Source: Bacillota bacterium (GTDB lineage: Bacteria > Bacillota > UBA994). From it: a stretch of DNA of 14,822 nucleotides. The stretch's first letter is position 1. Each line of letters starts with the position of its first letter. This document shows positions 1 to 7,994 of this stretch, piece after piece. The stretch is taken from positions 1-14,822 of the forward strand of contig QLUC01000033.1 of assembly GCA_018725275.1 (NCBI GenBank), written 5' to 3'. The notes under the pieces are model-generated. The model made no database searches, was not told the DNA's origin, and saw only the letters and a program-made list of their open reading frames with translations. Both the position numbers and the translations under genes were made by a program.

Positions 1-206
1 CGGACCGAGAACTGGAGATAATCTCCGAAGTGGTCGCCTTTGATAGCACCGGGGTGGAGATGGAGGCTCTCACGGCAGTGACAGTGGCCGCTCTAACAGT
101 TGTCGATATGTGCAAAGCGGTTGATAAAGGTCTCATGATTAAGGATATCCATCTATTATCTAAGTCCGGTGGGACGAGTGGGGACTTCGTGTGGGGGGAT
201 GAATGA
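1..206 (+). CDS. moaC: Cyclic pyranopterin monophosphate synthase MoaC, C-terminal part (5' end outside window)
   Basis: MoaC, with MoaA, makes cyclic pyranopterin monophosphate from GTP in the first stage of molybdenum-cofactor synthesis. Only about 67 codons are present, read in frame from base 3; full-length MoaC is about 160 residues. The visible part has the family's C-terminal signature: EMEALTAVTVAALTVVDMCK followed by a KGLMIKDIHLL segment and a GGTSGDF tail. The DMCKA motif (codons 105-119) carries the conserved Asp and Lys of the active site. The TGA stop at 204-206 overlaps the ATG of the next gene (ATGA), so the two Moco genes are translationally coupled. Identity is clear from motif and context; only the N-terminal half is unseen. 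Confidence 0.95.
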   Translation, partial: DRELEIISEVVAFDSTGVEMEALTAVTVAALTVVDMCKAVDKGLMIKDIHLLSKSGGTSGDFVWGDE

Positions 207-1135
207 TGAGAGGTGCGGTCAATGCAGTTTCCATCAGTAAGGACAAGGGCATGCGCAAGTCTCCGCAACCCTTTGTGGATATTGTCTTGGAACATGGGCT
301 CGCGGGGGACGCCCATGGTGGGGTGGGGCATAGGCAGGTGAGTTTATTGGCCCTAGAGAGCATTAAGAAAATGCAGGCCATGGGAATAGACGTGCATCCG
401 GGTGATTTTGCGGAGAACATCACTCTCCATGGGGTTGACCTGGCCAAAGTATCGGTCGGTACACGTTTGTCCCTGGGGGAGGGGGCCATGCTCGAAATAA
501 CGCAGTTAGGTAAAGAGTGCCATGAACGATGCGCTATCTACTATCAAGCCGGTGATTGTGTTATGCCGCGTGAGGGCGTATTTGCGAGGGTTTTGCGGGG
601 TGGGCAAGTTAAGGCCGGTGATGAGGTGCTGGTCTGGCCCAAGCTCAGAATCTTGGTCATTACTATGAGCGATCGCTGCTCTCGCCATGAGGCGGTAGAC
701 GAAAGCGGTCCGGCCTTGGCGGCGGAACTAGCCCTGACCGGCGCCAGTGTCGCGACTGTCCTCCTCGCTGATGACTATGACGATCTCGTAGAGCTTTTGA
801 CAGCAACCTGCGACCAAAATGCGGCGGACATTGTACTGACGACAGGGGGAACCGGCCTCTCCCCGCGTGATGTAACTCCGGAAGCCACGCTTGCTGTAAT
901 CGAGAGGGTAGTGCCGGGTATTGCCGAGAACATGCGCGCGCAAAGTCTCAAGGTAACTCAGGCCGCCATGCTCAGCCGGGCCGTAGCGGGCACAAGGAAG
1001 AAAACCTTGATCATCAACTTGCCTGGTAGTAAGAAGGGTGCCCTCGAGTGCCTGAGAGTGTTCCTACCCGTCCTGCCGCATGCCTATGAAGTAATGCAGG
1101 GGCAGAACACGGATTGTGGCCGACTGCCGCAATAA
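203..1135 (+). CDS. MOSC domain - MogA/MoaB molybdopterin adenylyltransferase fusion
   Basis: This 310-residue two-domain protein belongs to molybdenum-cofactor synthesis. Residues about 1-147 form a MOSC domain, with VLEHGLAGDAHGG at 28-40, GDFAENITLHGVDL at 67-80 and a Cys-containing KECHERCAIY at 104-113. MOSC domains are thought to handle sulfur or Moco, but their exact role here is unknown. Residues about 148-310 are a complete MogA/MoaB domain: LVITMSDRCS at 151-160, the MPT-binding TTGGTGLSPRDVTPEAT at 213-229 and NLPGSKKGALECL at 272-284. MogA adenylylates molybdopterin before metal insertion. Two adjacent ATGs (203 and 206) follow a G6 Shine-Dalgarno at 193-198. The second has better spacing (7 bases), so the protein may be one residue shorter. 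The gene overlaps moaC by 4 bases and is followed by a terminator. Such fusions occur in other Clostridia to my knowledge. Confidence 0.92.
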   Translation: MMRGAVNAVSISKDKGMRKSPQPFVDIVLEHGLAGDAHGGVGHRQVSLLALESIKKMQAMGIDVHPGDFAENITLHGVDLAKVSVGTRLSLGEGAMLEITQLGKECHERCAIYYQAGDCVMPREGVFARVLRGGQVKAGDEVLVWPKLRILVITMSDRCSRHEAVDESGPALAAELALTGASVATVLLADDYDDLVELLTATCDQNAADIVLTTGGTGLSPRDVTPEATLAVIERVVPGIAENMRAQSLKVTQAAMLSRAVAGTRKKTLIINLPGSKKGALECLRVFLPVLPHAYEVMQGQNTDCGRLPQ

Positions 1136-1161
1136 ACCCTCTGCCGGATTAGTTTCTCTGG

Positions 1162-1187
1162 CGCAGACCATTGGTCTGCGTTTTTTT
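1162..1187 (+). terminator. Rho-independent terminator after the Moco operon
   Basis: A perfect 8-bp stem CGCAGACC / GGTCTGCG (1162-1169 and 1173-1180) with a 3-base ATT loop is followed at once by seven Ts, then more T-rich sequence. It starts 26 bases after the stop codon of the MOSC-MogA gene. It separates the Moco operon from the dcw cluster, so mraZ needs its own promoter downstream. Confidence 0.93.
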
Positions 1188-1236
1188 ATTTATTTTTTAA
1201 ACCTGCAGGAACTTTTGCATCGTCCGAGAATATTGT

Positions 1237-1271
1237 AGGTGAAGTGTGGCGGATAGTGGCGCTAGGGGGGG
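1237..1271 (+). promoter_or_regulatory. Probable MraZ operator: direct repeats with 10-base period upstream of mraZ
   Basis: TGGCG occurs at 1247-1251 and again at 1257-1261, exactly 10 bases apart. In the same phase lie AGGTG at 1237-1241 and GGGGG at 1267-1271. Known MraZ operators are short TGGG-type direct repeats spaced by 5 bases just upstream of mraZ, so both position and period fit autoregulation. The last in-phase unit merges with the G8 Shine-Dalgarno of mraZ. A weak -10-like TATTGT lies just upstream (1231-1236), but I see no convincing -35 partner, so the promoter itself is unresolved. Confidence 0.6.
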
Positions 1272-1280
1272 GCCAAGGTG

Positions 1281-1709
1281 ATGTTTCTAGGGCAACATGA
1301 ACACAGTGTTGACGAAAAAGGCAGGTTGTTTTTGCCAGCTAAGTTTCGCGAGCGCTTAGGGACGCCTTTTGTCGTCACTAAGGGCCTCGATAACTGCCTC
1401 TTTGTCTACCCCTTGCCCGAGTGGGAGGCAACCGCACAGCGCTTACAAGAAGTCACAACCTCGCGTGGGGATGCTCGTGCCTTCGAACGCCTCTTTTTGG
1501 CAGGTGCGGCAGAACTAGAGTGCGATAAGCAGGGGCGTATTAACATCCCCGAGCTGCTCAGACAGCATGCTAAGCTCACCAAGGACGCCGTGATTATCGG
1601 GGTTGGACGCAAGATCGAAGTATGGAGCACGGCAACTTGGCGAGAATATTCCAACAATGCTCTCCAGAGCTATGATCAAATTGCCGAAGAGCTGGAAGTT
1701 AGACTGTAA
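1281..1709 (+). CDS. mraZ: Transcriptional regulator / division-cluster protein MraZ
   Basis: MraZ is a ring-forming DNA-binding protein at the head of dcw clusters; in other bacteria it regulates its own promoter and the downstream division genes. The 142-residue protein has the two AbrB-like half-domains of the family, each with the DxxxR signature: DEKGR at 11-15 and DKQGR at 82-86. It begins MFLGQHEHSVDEKGR, the usual MraZ N-terminus, so I chose ATG 1281. A GTG at 1278 would add one residue. A G8 tract at 1265-1272 lies 8 bases before the ATG. The stop codon shares one base with the rsmH start (TAATG), so the genes are coupled. The upstream decameric repeats are its likely target. Confidence 0.95.
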   Translation: MFLGQHEHSVDEKGRLFLPAKFRERLGTPFVVTKGLDNCLFVYPLPEWEATAQRLQEVTTSRGDARAFERLFLAGAAELECDKQGRINIPELLRQHAKLTKDAVIIGVGRKIEVWSTATWREYSNNALQSYDQIAEELEVRL

Positions 1710-2665
1710 TGGGTGGGGTGGCGGACATCAAACGGCATGTGCCGGTGTTGCTCGAGGAAGCGGTGAGCGTCCTCGGTGTGGGCGAGGGAGACGTGGTTCT
1801 TGATGGCACTTTTGGTCGCGGCGGTCACACCAGGCGATTCCTGCAAGCAGTTGGGCCGCAGGGGTTAGTAGTAGCACTGGATGTGGATGTGGCTGCGGCA
1901 GAAGCCGCAGAAGAAATTTGTGCGCCGAATTTCCGGTTTGTACGGCAAAATTTCCGCAATTTAGATGTGGCCCTGCGCAACCTTTCCTTGCCGGTAGTAG
2001 ACAAAGTATTTTTCGACCTTGGAGTGTCCAGCCCGCAGCTTGACGAGGCTGACCGCGGCTTCTCGTATAAATTTGACGCTGTCCTCGACATGCGCCTCGA
2101 CCCACTGGCGACGACGAGTGCTAGGACATTGTTAGCTCGGGCCAGTGAGGCCGAGCTCGAAAAAATCTTATGGGAGTACGGCGAGGAGCGTTGGGCCAGA
2201 CGCATCGCGGCGTTCATCGTGGCCGCGAGGGCTAGGTCGCCCGTAGAGACCACTGCCGAGCTGGTCGAGATCATTAAGGCCGCCATTCCGCGTGAAGTTA
2301 GGCAAGCAGAGGATCAGCACCCCGCCCGCCGAACTTTTCAGGCGCTCCGCATAGCTGTCAATGATGAACTTGGCGCACTCCGGGAGGGTCTGAAAAAAGC
2401 CCTCGGGGCACTTAAAGTGGGCGGCAGGATGGCATGTATTACCTTTCATTCCCTTGAGGACCGCATCGTCAAGCAATTTTACATGCAGCATGCGCGAGGG
2501 TGTATTTGTATAAGGGGCTTGCCTCAGTGCGTATGCGGGCATCATGCTGAGCTCCGGATTGTCACAAAAAAGCCCTTGAGTCCTTCGCCACAGGAATTGG
2601 CAGAAAATCCTCGTAGCCGCAGTGCCCACCTGAGGGTGGCAGAAAAATTGCCGGTGTTCTACTAA
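1709..2665 (+). CDS. rsmH: 16S rRNA (cytosine(1402)-N(4))-methyltransferase RsmH
   Basis: RsmH (MraW) methylates N4 of C1402 in the 16S rRNA P-site region using S-adenosylmethionine. The protein is 318 residues, normal for the family. Visible motifs are the HVPVLLEEAV start (10-19), SAM loop DGTFGRGGHT (32-41), FFDLGVSSPQLDEADRGFS (101-119), DMRLD (127-131), RRTFQALRIAVNDEL (207-221), TFHSLEDR (245-252) and the ENPRSRSAHLRVAEK C-terminus. A CxC-x6-CxC cluster (C265, C267, C274, C276) matches the Cys-rich insert of many Firmicute RsmH proteins and may bind metal. The start ATG overlaps the mraZ TAA by one base. Second gene of the dcw run; it has no direct role in wall synthesis. Confidence 0.96.
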   Translation: MGGVADIKRHVPVLLEEAVSVLGVGEGDVVLDGTFGRGGHTRRFLQAVGPQGLVVALDVDVAAAEAAEEICAPNFRFVRQNFRNLDVALRNLSLPVVDKVFFDLGVSSPQLDEADRGFSYKFDAVLDMRLDPLATTSARTLLARASEAELEKILWEYGEERWARRIAAFIVAARARSPVETTAELVEIIKAAIPREVRQAEDQHPARRTFQALRIAVNDELGALREGLKKALGALKVGGRMACITFHSLEDRIVKQFYMQHARGCICIRGLPQCVCGHHAELRIVTKKPLSPSPQELAENPRSRSAHLRVAEKLPVFY

Positions 2666-2684
2666 GATGAGGGAGTGAATAGCT

Positions 2685-3056
2685 GTGATACCAGTAAGGA
2701 AGACTCTTCCCCTTCCGTCGCTGCCCGCTCAGGAGAGGAACAGGACAACTGCTAAGAAGAAAAGACCCAGGGGAGCTCTCAACTTAGTAAAGCGAGCGGT
2801 GGTGTTGTTTGGCGTGGTCGGGTTGTTGGCCGCAACCATAGTGCATCGCCATGCCCAAATTGCGGTAGGGGAGCATAGAGTGGCCCGCCTGGTAGCGGAA
2901 ATCTCCGAGCTGGAAATCCAAAAAACCAGACTGCAGGTTGTGGCGCTTGAGTTATCCTCCTTGCCGCGCATTGAGCGAGTTGCTCGGCAAGAATTGGGAA
3001 TGGCCAATCCCAAAGAGCCTCAAATTCTCCGGATAGGGGTGCAAGGCGGCAACTAG
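2685..3056 (+). CDS. ftsL: Cell division protein FtsL (septum formation initiator/FtsL-DivIC type)
   Basis: FtsL is a small bitopic division protein that pairs with DivIC and DivIB/FtsQ and helps activate septal peptidoglycan synthesis. The 123-residue product has a basic cytoplasmic tail (about 1-35, with KKKRPRG), one membrane helix (about 36-54), and an extracytoplasmic coiled coil (about 64-92) rich in Leu, Val and Ile at heptad spacing. It ends with the family motif LPRIERVARQELGMANPKEP (93-112). The start is GTG 2685, preceded by a GAGGGAG Shine-Dalgarno at about 2669-2675. Sequence conservation in this family is low. The call rests on topology, the closing motif and the position between rsmH and the division PBP. 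DivIC could look similar, but position favours FtsL. Confidence 0.85.
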   Translation: MIPVRKTLPLPSLPAQERNRTTAKKKRPRGALNLVKRAVVLFGVVGLLAATIVHRHAQIAVGEHRVARLVAEISELEIQKTRLQVVALELSSLPRIERVARQELGMANPKEPQILRIGVQGGN

Positions 3057-3071
3057 ACAGGGGGGCAGTTC

Positions 3072-5150
3072 ATGGCGATCCCGAGGAGTATGAAGCACAG
3101 AATGTTGATCCTGCTAGGGATGTTTCTGTTGCTTAGCGCGAGTTTGGTCCTGCGCCTAGGGTACTTGCAGGTCATTAGGGGGCCCGAACTCAGCAGGTGG
3201 GCATTGGCGCAGTGGACGCGGGATGTTTCCGTGTCGCCAAAGCGGGGTGTGATCTATGATCGCCACATGCGTGAGTTAGCCGTTAGTGCTACCGCCGACA
3301 CAGTGGTCGCCATCCCCAGAAGAATAGAAAATCCAGAAGAGACTGCTGCTAAGTTGGCCGCAGTTCTTGGCATTTCTCCGGAAACAATCTACGGTCGCCT
3401 GGTGCGAAATCTAAATCTGGTATACTTAGCCAGGAAAATCCCTGCGGAGCAGGCGCAAGCATTGCGTGCGCTCAACTTGCCGGGCATTGATTTTAAAATA
3501 GAAACAAGTCGCGTTTACCCTAATGGTAGATTAGGCAGTCATATTCTCGGTTTCGTCGGGGTAGATAATCAGGGGTTAGCGGGGATTGAGCTAACCTATG
3601 ATCGCGTCCTCCAGGGGCAGCCCGGTGAGGTAAGAAGCCCTGCCGACGGCAGGAATACTCCTTGGCCCAGAGTGAGCCCAGAATATACCCCGCCTACCCA
3701 CGGGCAAAGCATAGTGCTGACCATTGATGAAGTGGTGCAGCATATTTTGGAGCGAGAACTTGATGTAGCCATGACTCGTCACCAGGCGTCAGGAGCCCTG
3801 GCAGTGGCGATGAACCCTAAAACCGGAGAAATATTGGGCATGGCTAACCGGCCCGATTTTGATCCTAACGACTATAGGCGCTTTCCTGAGAGGCTGTGGC
3901 GCAATACCTCGGTCTCCGATAGCTTTGAGCCGGGGTCCACTTTTAAAGTAGTGACGGCAGCGGCAGCTCTGAATGAAGGAGTAGTCACCGAGAGTGACAG
4001 GTTTACTTGCACTGGCTTTGCCCTAGTCGCTGGAGTGAGGCTGGCCTGCTGGAGGGCGAGAGGTCATGGCAATCTGAACTTTGCGGAAGTGTTTTGGCAA
4101 TCCTGCAACCCTAGTTTCGTCAATATCGGCACAAAACTTGGCAGAGAGACGCTTGCGCGTTACATTGATGCATTTGGCTTTGGGCGTCGCACCGGGGTTG
4201 ATCTCCCCGGAGAAGCGAGGGGCGTTATGTTTAGGCGGATGGGACCGGTTGAGCTGGCCACCACGAGTTTTGGCCAGGGGCCTGCGGTAACGGCGCTTCA
4301 GCAAGTGGCCGCCATATCCGCAGCAGTCAATGGTGGAACCTTATTTCGTCCGCGTCTTGTCAGGGAAGTGAGAGGCCAACAGGGTGAAGTAGTAGAAACA
4401 TTTCTTCCCGAGGCACTAGGGCAAGCTATAACAGCCGAAACCTCCGCGAGGGTACGCAGCCTTCTGGAGGGAGCCGTCGTTTCTGGTTCAGGGAGGAATG
4501 CCTTCATTGAAGGCCAGAGAATTGGGGGGAAGACCGGTACCGCCCAAGTGCCCAGGGCAGGTGGAGGGTATTATGACGATCGGTACATTGCTTCCTTTAT
4601 CGGGATGGCTCCCGCCGATGATCCTTCCATAGTTCTTCTGGTCATCGTAAGGGAGCCAAAAGGTCCGTACGGGTATTTTGGCAGCCAAGTAGCGGCTCCA
4701 ACTTTTCGGGCCATGATGGCGGACATCTTGCGTTACTTAAACGTCGAGCCCAGGAATGAGGCTATAGGTTTAGCACGGCCGGCGCTGGTTGCGGTGCCGG
4801 AACTGCGGGGCTTGACCACCACTGCAGCGCTTGCCCATCTAAGGGACATTGGGTTAAACTTACGCATGGAGAAAGGCGGCAATCGTGTTGTCCTGCAAAC
4901 ACCCCTGCCGGGGGCCATGGTCTCTGTGGGAACTACAGTGATGGTCGAGCTGGGGCAGCCAGGTCCGATGGAGGGGAAGGTCGTTGTGCCGGATGTGCGA
5001 GGGCAAGCGATGCGAGTTGCCAGTCTAGAGCTCGCTAACATCGGACTGCGCATTATAGCCACGGGAACAGGCCTTGCCGTTTCGCAAGATCCCTTGCCCG
5101 GTGAGTTAGTGGATATTGCTACCGCAGTAAGAGTGGTGTTCCGCCCGTGA
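3072..5150 (+). CDS. spoVD: Class B penicillin-binding protein, SpoVD/FtsI type, with two PASTA domains
   Basis: This membrane-anchored transpeptidase cross-links septal peptidoglycan. The 692-residue protein has an N-terminal membrane anchor (about 10-33), a PBP dimerisation domain (about 50-210, with RGVIYDRHMRELA), and a transpeptidase domain with all three catalytic motifs: STFK (nucleophile Ser289, Lys292), SCN (344-346) and KTG (487-489, in GGKTGTAQ). Two PASTA domains follow, about 572-628 and 637-691, beginning VAVPELRG and VVVPDVRG. B. subtilis SpoVD has one PASTA domain and PBP2B has two. As this is the only division PBP visible, it may serve vegetative division, spore cortex, or both. 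ATG 3072 follows a G6 Shine-Dalgarno (3060-3065). The stop overlaps a weak GTG, but murE probably starts later. Confidence 0.93.
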   Translation: MAIPRSMKHRMLILLGMFLLLSASLVLRLGYLQVIRGPELSRWALAQWTRDVSVSPKRGVIYDRHMRELAVSATADTVVAIPRRIENPEETAAKLAAVLGISPETIYGRLVRNLNLVYLARKIPAEQAQALRALNLPGIDFKIETSRVYPNGRLGSHILGFVGVDNQGLAGIELTYDRVLQGQPGEVRSPADGRNTPWPRVSPEYTPPTHGQSIVLTIDEVVQHILERELDVAMTRHQASGALAVAMNPKTGEILGMANRPDFDPNDYRRFPERLWRNTSVSDSFEPGSTFKVVTAAAALNEGVVTESDRFTCTGFALVAGVRLACWRARGHGNLNFAEVFWQSCNPSFVNIGTKLGRETLARYIDAFGFGRRTGVDLPGEARGVMFRRMGPVELATTSFGQGPAVTALQQVAAISAAVNGGTLFRPRLVREVRGQQGEVVETFLPEALGQAITAETSARVRSLLEGAVVSGSGRNAFIEGQRIGGKTGTAQVPRAGGGYYDDRYIASFIGMAPADDPSIVLLVIVREPKGPYGYFGSQVAAPTFRAMMADILRYLNVEPRNEAIGLARPALVAVPELRGLTTTAALAHLRDIGLNLRMEKGGNRVVLQTPLPGAMVSVGTTVMVELGQPGPMEGKVVVPDVRGQAMRVASLELANIGLRIIATGTGLAVSQDPLPGELVDIATAVRVVFRP

Positions 5151-5153
5151 AAG

Positions 5154-5159
5154 AAGGAG
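5154..5159 (+). promoter_or_regulatory. Shine-Dalgarno site that fixes the murE start
   Basis: AAGGAG at 5154-5159 (within AAGAAGGAG) lies 8 bases before GTG 5168. The earlier in-frame GTGs (5147 and 5159) lack a correctly placed site, and the second lies inside this one. The downstream start also gives the usual MurE N-terminus. Confidence 0.75.
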
Positions 5160-5167
5160 TGGACAAG

Positions 5168-6643
5168 GTGCAATTTAAGGATATTTTATCAGGATGGGTT
5201 CTTCTGGCAGAAGGGGGCCACGCCGAGATTTCTGGGGTGACTGACATCGCTCACCTTGTGCAGCCAGGGTTCGTCTTTGTGGCTATCAAGGGAACAAGGG
5301 TCGACGGGCATAAGCTGGTCGCGGAGGCCCTGCGGCGCGGTGCGGTGGCGGTGGTGACAACAGAACGTGTGCCCCTCCCCGAGGGCATAGCCTATGCCCT
5401 CGTAGGGAACACAAGGGCAGCGTTCGCCCATATGCTATCGGTGTATCACGGGTCGCCATCACAGAGGCTGCGCGTTATAGGCATTACCGGCACTAACGGC
5501 AAGACGACGACGGCTTTTCTCATTCAGTCAATACTGCGAGCCGCGGGGTTTAGAGTAGGGTTGATGGGCACCGTCCACATTGACACCGGGCGGAGCATAG
5601 AGTCCTCTACCTTGACCACTCCCGATGCCCCATTGTTGTACGGAGCCTTGTCGCGCATGACCGAAAATGCCCTGACCCATGCCGTCATGGAGGTCTCTTC
5701 TCATTCATTGGTGCTAGACCGGGTGGATGCTGTCGAATTTGACACGGCGGTTTTCCTCAATTTGACCCAAGATCACCTTGACTTGCACCACACCATGGAG
5801 GCGTATTTTCAGGCTAAGGCGCAATTATTCACTTGCTTGGGTAAAAATGCCTCAAAAAGTGGCAAAGCCGCCATCATCAACATAGATGATGAATATGGAC
5901 AGCGATTAGTTGGCATGACCGGTGGGGCTGTCTTGACCTTCGCCATAGATCAAAATGCGGACTTTGTGGCCAGAGATATCCGCTCCGGTGTGTTCGGGGC
6001 CTCCTTTCGGCTAGAAACTCCGGTGGGAGCGTGCGAGATAGAAATACGCACTCCGGGCCGGCACAGCATCTACAACGCCTTAGCGGCCGCAGGAGCGGCG
6101 CTTGCCGAGGGGGCCAGCCTTGGTGCCATTGCAGAAGGACTCAACATGCCGGGGGTTCCCGGCCGCATGGAAAAGGTACCAGCAGGGCAGGACTTTGATG
6201 TCTTTGTAGACTATGCCCATACCCCTGACGGTCTTCTGAACGTCCTCAAGGCGGCGAGAAGCTTTACCCGTGGCAGGCTCATCATCGTCTTCGGTTGTGG
6301 GGGAGACCGCGACAAGGGCAAGCGCCCTATCATGGGAGAGATTGCCGCGCGCCTCGCTGATGTGTCCATTGTTACTTCAGATAATCCGCGTTCCGAGAAC
6401 CCAGCGCACATTATCGAGGGGGTCCTATCCGGAATAACCGAGGCATCCGCCATAGAAAGGACCATCGTCGAAGCCGATCGCAAACAAGCCATTAAAAGGG
6501 CTGTCGCCATGGCCGAAGCAGGGGACGTCATCATCGTGGCCGGCAAAGGGCATGAGAATTATCAGATTTTTTATGACCAGACGATTCACTTTGATGACCG
6601 CGAAGAAGCTATGCGGGCCGTGGAGGAACGGCAAAATGTATAA
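5168..6643 (+). CDS. murE: UDP-MurNAc-L-Ala-D-Glu--2,6-diaminopimelate ligase MurE
   Basis: MurE is the cytoplasmic ATP-dependent ligase that adds the third residue to the peptidoglycan stem peptide. The 491-residue protein (from GTG 5168, starting MQFKDILSG) has the Mur-ligase P-loop GTNGKT (about 108-113), the substrate-binding LTTPD (about 149-153), the AKAQLF segment holding the lysine that is carbamylated in the family (about Lys217), FGCGGDRDKGKR (about 375-386), and SDNPRSENP (about 404-412). The DNPR motif marks enzymes selecting meso-diaminopimelate rather than lysine, so this organism's wall is predicted to be of mDAP type. An earlier GTG (5147) would add 7 residues and overlap the PBP gene by 4 bases, but the Shine-Dalgarno favours 5168. 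The 3' end overlaps murF by 8 bases. Confidence 0.95.
   Translation: MQFKDILSGWVLLAEGGHAEISGVTDIAHLVQPGFVFVAIKGTRVDGHKLVAEALRRGAVAVVTTERVPLPEGIAYALVGNTRAAFAHMLSVYHGSPSQRLRVIGITGTNGKTTTAFLIQSILRAAGFRVGLMGTVHIDTGRSIESSTLTTPDAPLLYGALSRMTENALTHAVMEVSSHSLVLDRVDAVEFDTAVFLNLTQDHLDLHHTMEAYFQAKAQLFTCLGKNASKSGKAAIINIDDEYGQRLVGMTGGAVLTFAIDQNADFVARDIRSGVFGASFRLETPVGACEIEIRTPGRHSIYNALAAAGAALAEGASLGAIAEGLNMPGVPGRMEKVPAGQDFDVFVDYAHTPDGLLNVLKAARSFTRGRLIIVFGCGGDRDKGKRPIMGEIAARLADVSIVTSDNPRSENPAHIIEGVLSGITEASAIERTIVEADRKQAIKRAVAMAEAGDVIIVAGKGHENYQIFYDQTIHFDDREEAMRAVEERQNV
6622..6626 (+). promoter_or_regulatory. Shine-Dalgarno site of murF inside the end of murE
   Basis: GGAGG at 6622-6626 sits 9 bases before ATG 6636. 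It decides the murF start over an upstream in-frame ATG at 6552, which would extend the protein by 28 residues unlike the family and overlap murE by 92 bases. Confidence 0.75.
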
Positions 6644-7994
6644 TCAATCTCTCGCCATGCTATCACGCCTAGTTGATGGGGAACTTCTCGGGCCGGACAT
6701 AGATATTTGTGGAGCGGCGGCGGACCATCGACAAGTGACCCCGGGGAATCTGTTCTTTGCTCTGCCCGGCGCCCGTCAGGATGGACATGATTATGTCGCC
6801 CAGGCGGTGGCGAATGGTGCGATGGGGGCGGTTGTCTCGCGTCAGGGGGATTATCCCTGCTCAGTGGTGCTGGTGCCGGACACCAAGAAGGCTCTCATTA
6901 AAATAGCCACAGCGCGCTTGGTTGGTGGCAGTGCCAAGGTGGTGGCTATAACCGGCAGTGTGGGGAAGACCAGTGTCAAAGAACTGACGGCCGCGGCCCT
7001 CATGGGCGTGATGAAGGTCTATCGTAGTCCGGGGAATTTTAACACGGAGGTAGGCCTTCCCCTGAGCGTCCTCAACCATGGCGATGAGGACGTGTTAGTC
7101 TTAGAGATGGGCATGCGCGGTCTCGGTCAAATTGCCGCCTTAGCTTTAGTGGCCCCTCCTGATATCGCTATAATTACCAATGTCGGGGAGGCCCACATCG
7201 AACTCTTGGGCACGCGGGAAAACATATCGCGAGCCAAGGGAGAGATTTTGCTCGGTATGAAGGCAGGGGGTACGGCCATTCTCTGTCGCGACGATGACTT
7301 CTATGACTTTCACCGGCATTTGACGCGCGGTCCCGTTTTATCAGTTGGTTACCACCCTGATGCTGATCTCAGGCTTTCACAGTCGGTGCTTGACGAAGAC
7401 GGATGCTGTCACTACCTGCTCCAGAGTGGCGCCGAGAGTTTCCCCGTGTATGTCCCCTGGCCCGGGCGGCACAATGCGCTAAATTCTTCTCTGGCCATCG
7501 CCGCTGCAGTAGTCCTAGGGGTAGACATTGCCCAGGCAATCGCGGGGATCCAAAGATGTGCCGTCAAGAGCCAGAGGCTCGAAGTTGTTAATTTACCCCA
7601 AGGTTACACCTTGATTGATGATACCTACAATGCAAGCCCGACTTCAGTGGTGGCAGCCTTGCATACCTTGGACCATATTGCCAATGGTAGGCGTAGAGTA
7701 AGCGTGCTTGGCAGCATGTTTGAGCTTGGGGAGCGCTCTCAGGCTGCTCATCAAGAGGTGGGAGAGGTGGCAGGGGAGCGCTGTGACCTAGTGGTTACTC
7801 TCGGAAAAGAGGCCCAAGGCATAGCTAAAGCAACTCGTGCCAAAGGCATTAAGACAGTAGAGTGCGACGAGCCAGAACAGGTCTTGGCGGTGCTACGTGC
7901 GGAACTTAGAAGCGGGGATGTCATCTTAGTAAAAGGGTCCCGTGGCATGCAAATGGAACGCATAACCGCTGTTTTGCGCAAAGGAGATGATTAA
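6636..7994 (+). CDS. murF: UDP-MurNAc-tripeptide--D-alanyl-D-alanine ligase MurF
   Basis: MurF adds D-Ala-D-Ala to the UDP-MurNAc-tripeptide, the last cytoplasmic step of precursor synthesis. The 452-residue protein is of normal length. It has the N-terminal uridine-binding domain (GNLFFALPGARQDGHDY at 37-53), the P-loop TGSVGKTS (106-113), NFNTEVGLP (134-142), EMGM (157-160), NVGEAHIELLGT (182-193), WPGRHNALNSSLA (275-287), DDTYNASP (328-335), LGSMFELG (358-365) and KGSRGMQME (433-441). Start ATG 6636 has a GGAGG site 9 bases upstream, within murE, and the two genes overlap by 8 bases, so they are coupled. A D-Ala-D-Ala ligase gene is not in the window. Confidence 0.95.
   Translation: MYNQSLAMLSRLVDGELLGPDIDICGAAADHRQVTPGNLFFALPGARQDGHDYVAQAVANGAMGAVVSRQGDYPCSVVLVPDTKKALIKIATARLVGGSAKVVAITGSVGKTSVKELTAAALMGVMKVYRSPGNFNTEVGLPLSVLNHGDEDVLVLEMGMRGLGQIAALALVAPPDIAIITNVGEAHIELLGTRENISRAKGEILLGMKAGGTAILCRDDDFYDFHRHLTRGPVLSVGYHPDADLRLSQSVLDEDGCCHYLLQSGAESFPVYVPWPGRHNALNSSLAIAAAVVLGVDIAQAIAGIQRCAVKSQRLEVVNLPQGYTLIDDTYNASPTSVVAALHTLDHIANGRRRVSVLGSMFELGERSQAAHQEVGEVAGERCDLVVTLGKEAQGIAKATRAKGIKTVECDEPEQVLAVLRAELRSGDVILVKGSRGMQMERITAVLRKGDD

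Noticed and set aside
1181..1236. A sigma-A promoter for mraZ in the AT-rich stretch after the terminator
   Set aside because: TATTGT at 1231 resembles a -10 and TTGCAT at 1215 a -35, but they are only 10 bases apart and no other pair has proper spacing, so I do not call a promoter.
1825..2629. Two long minus-strand open frames (153 codons each) across rsmH
   Set aside because: They lie wholly opposite a gene with complete RsmH motifs, lack ribosome sites, and their translations resemble no family; they are reading-frame shadows in GC-rich coding sequence.
4733..5173. A 146-codon minus-strand open frame over the PASTA region of the PBP gene
   Set aside because: The opposite strand encodes two clear PASTA domains; the minus translation is Ser/Thr/Arg/Pro-rich low-information sequence typical of a shadow.
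6552..6635. An upstream ATG extending murF by 28 residues
   Set aside because: It would overlap murE by 92 bases, lacks a ribosome site, and the extension is unlike MurF N-termini; GGAGG before ATG 6636 is decisive.
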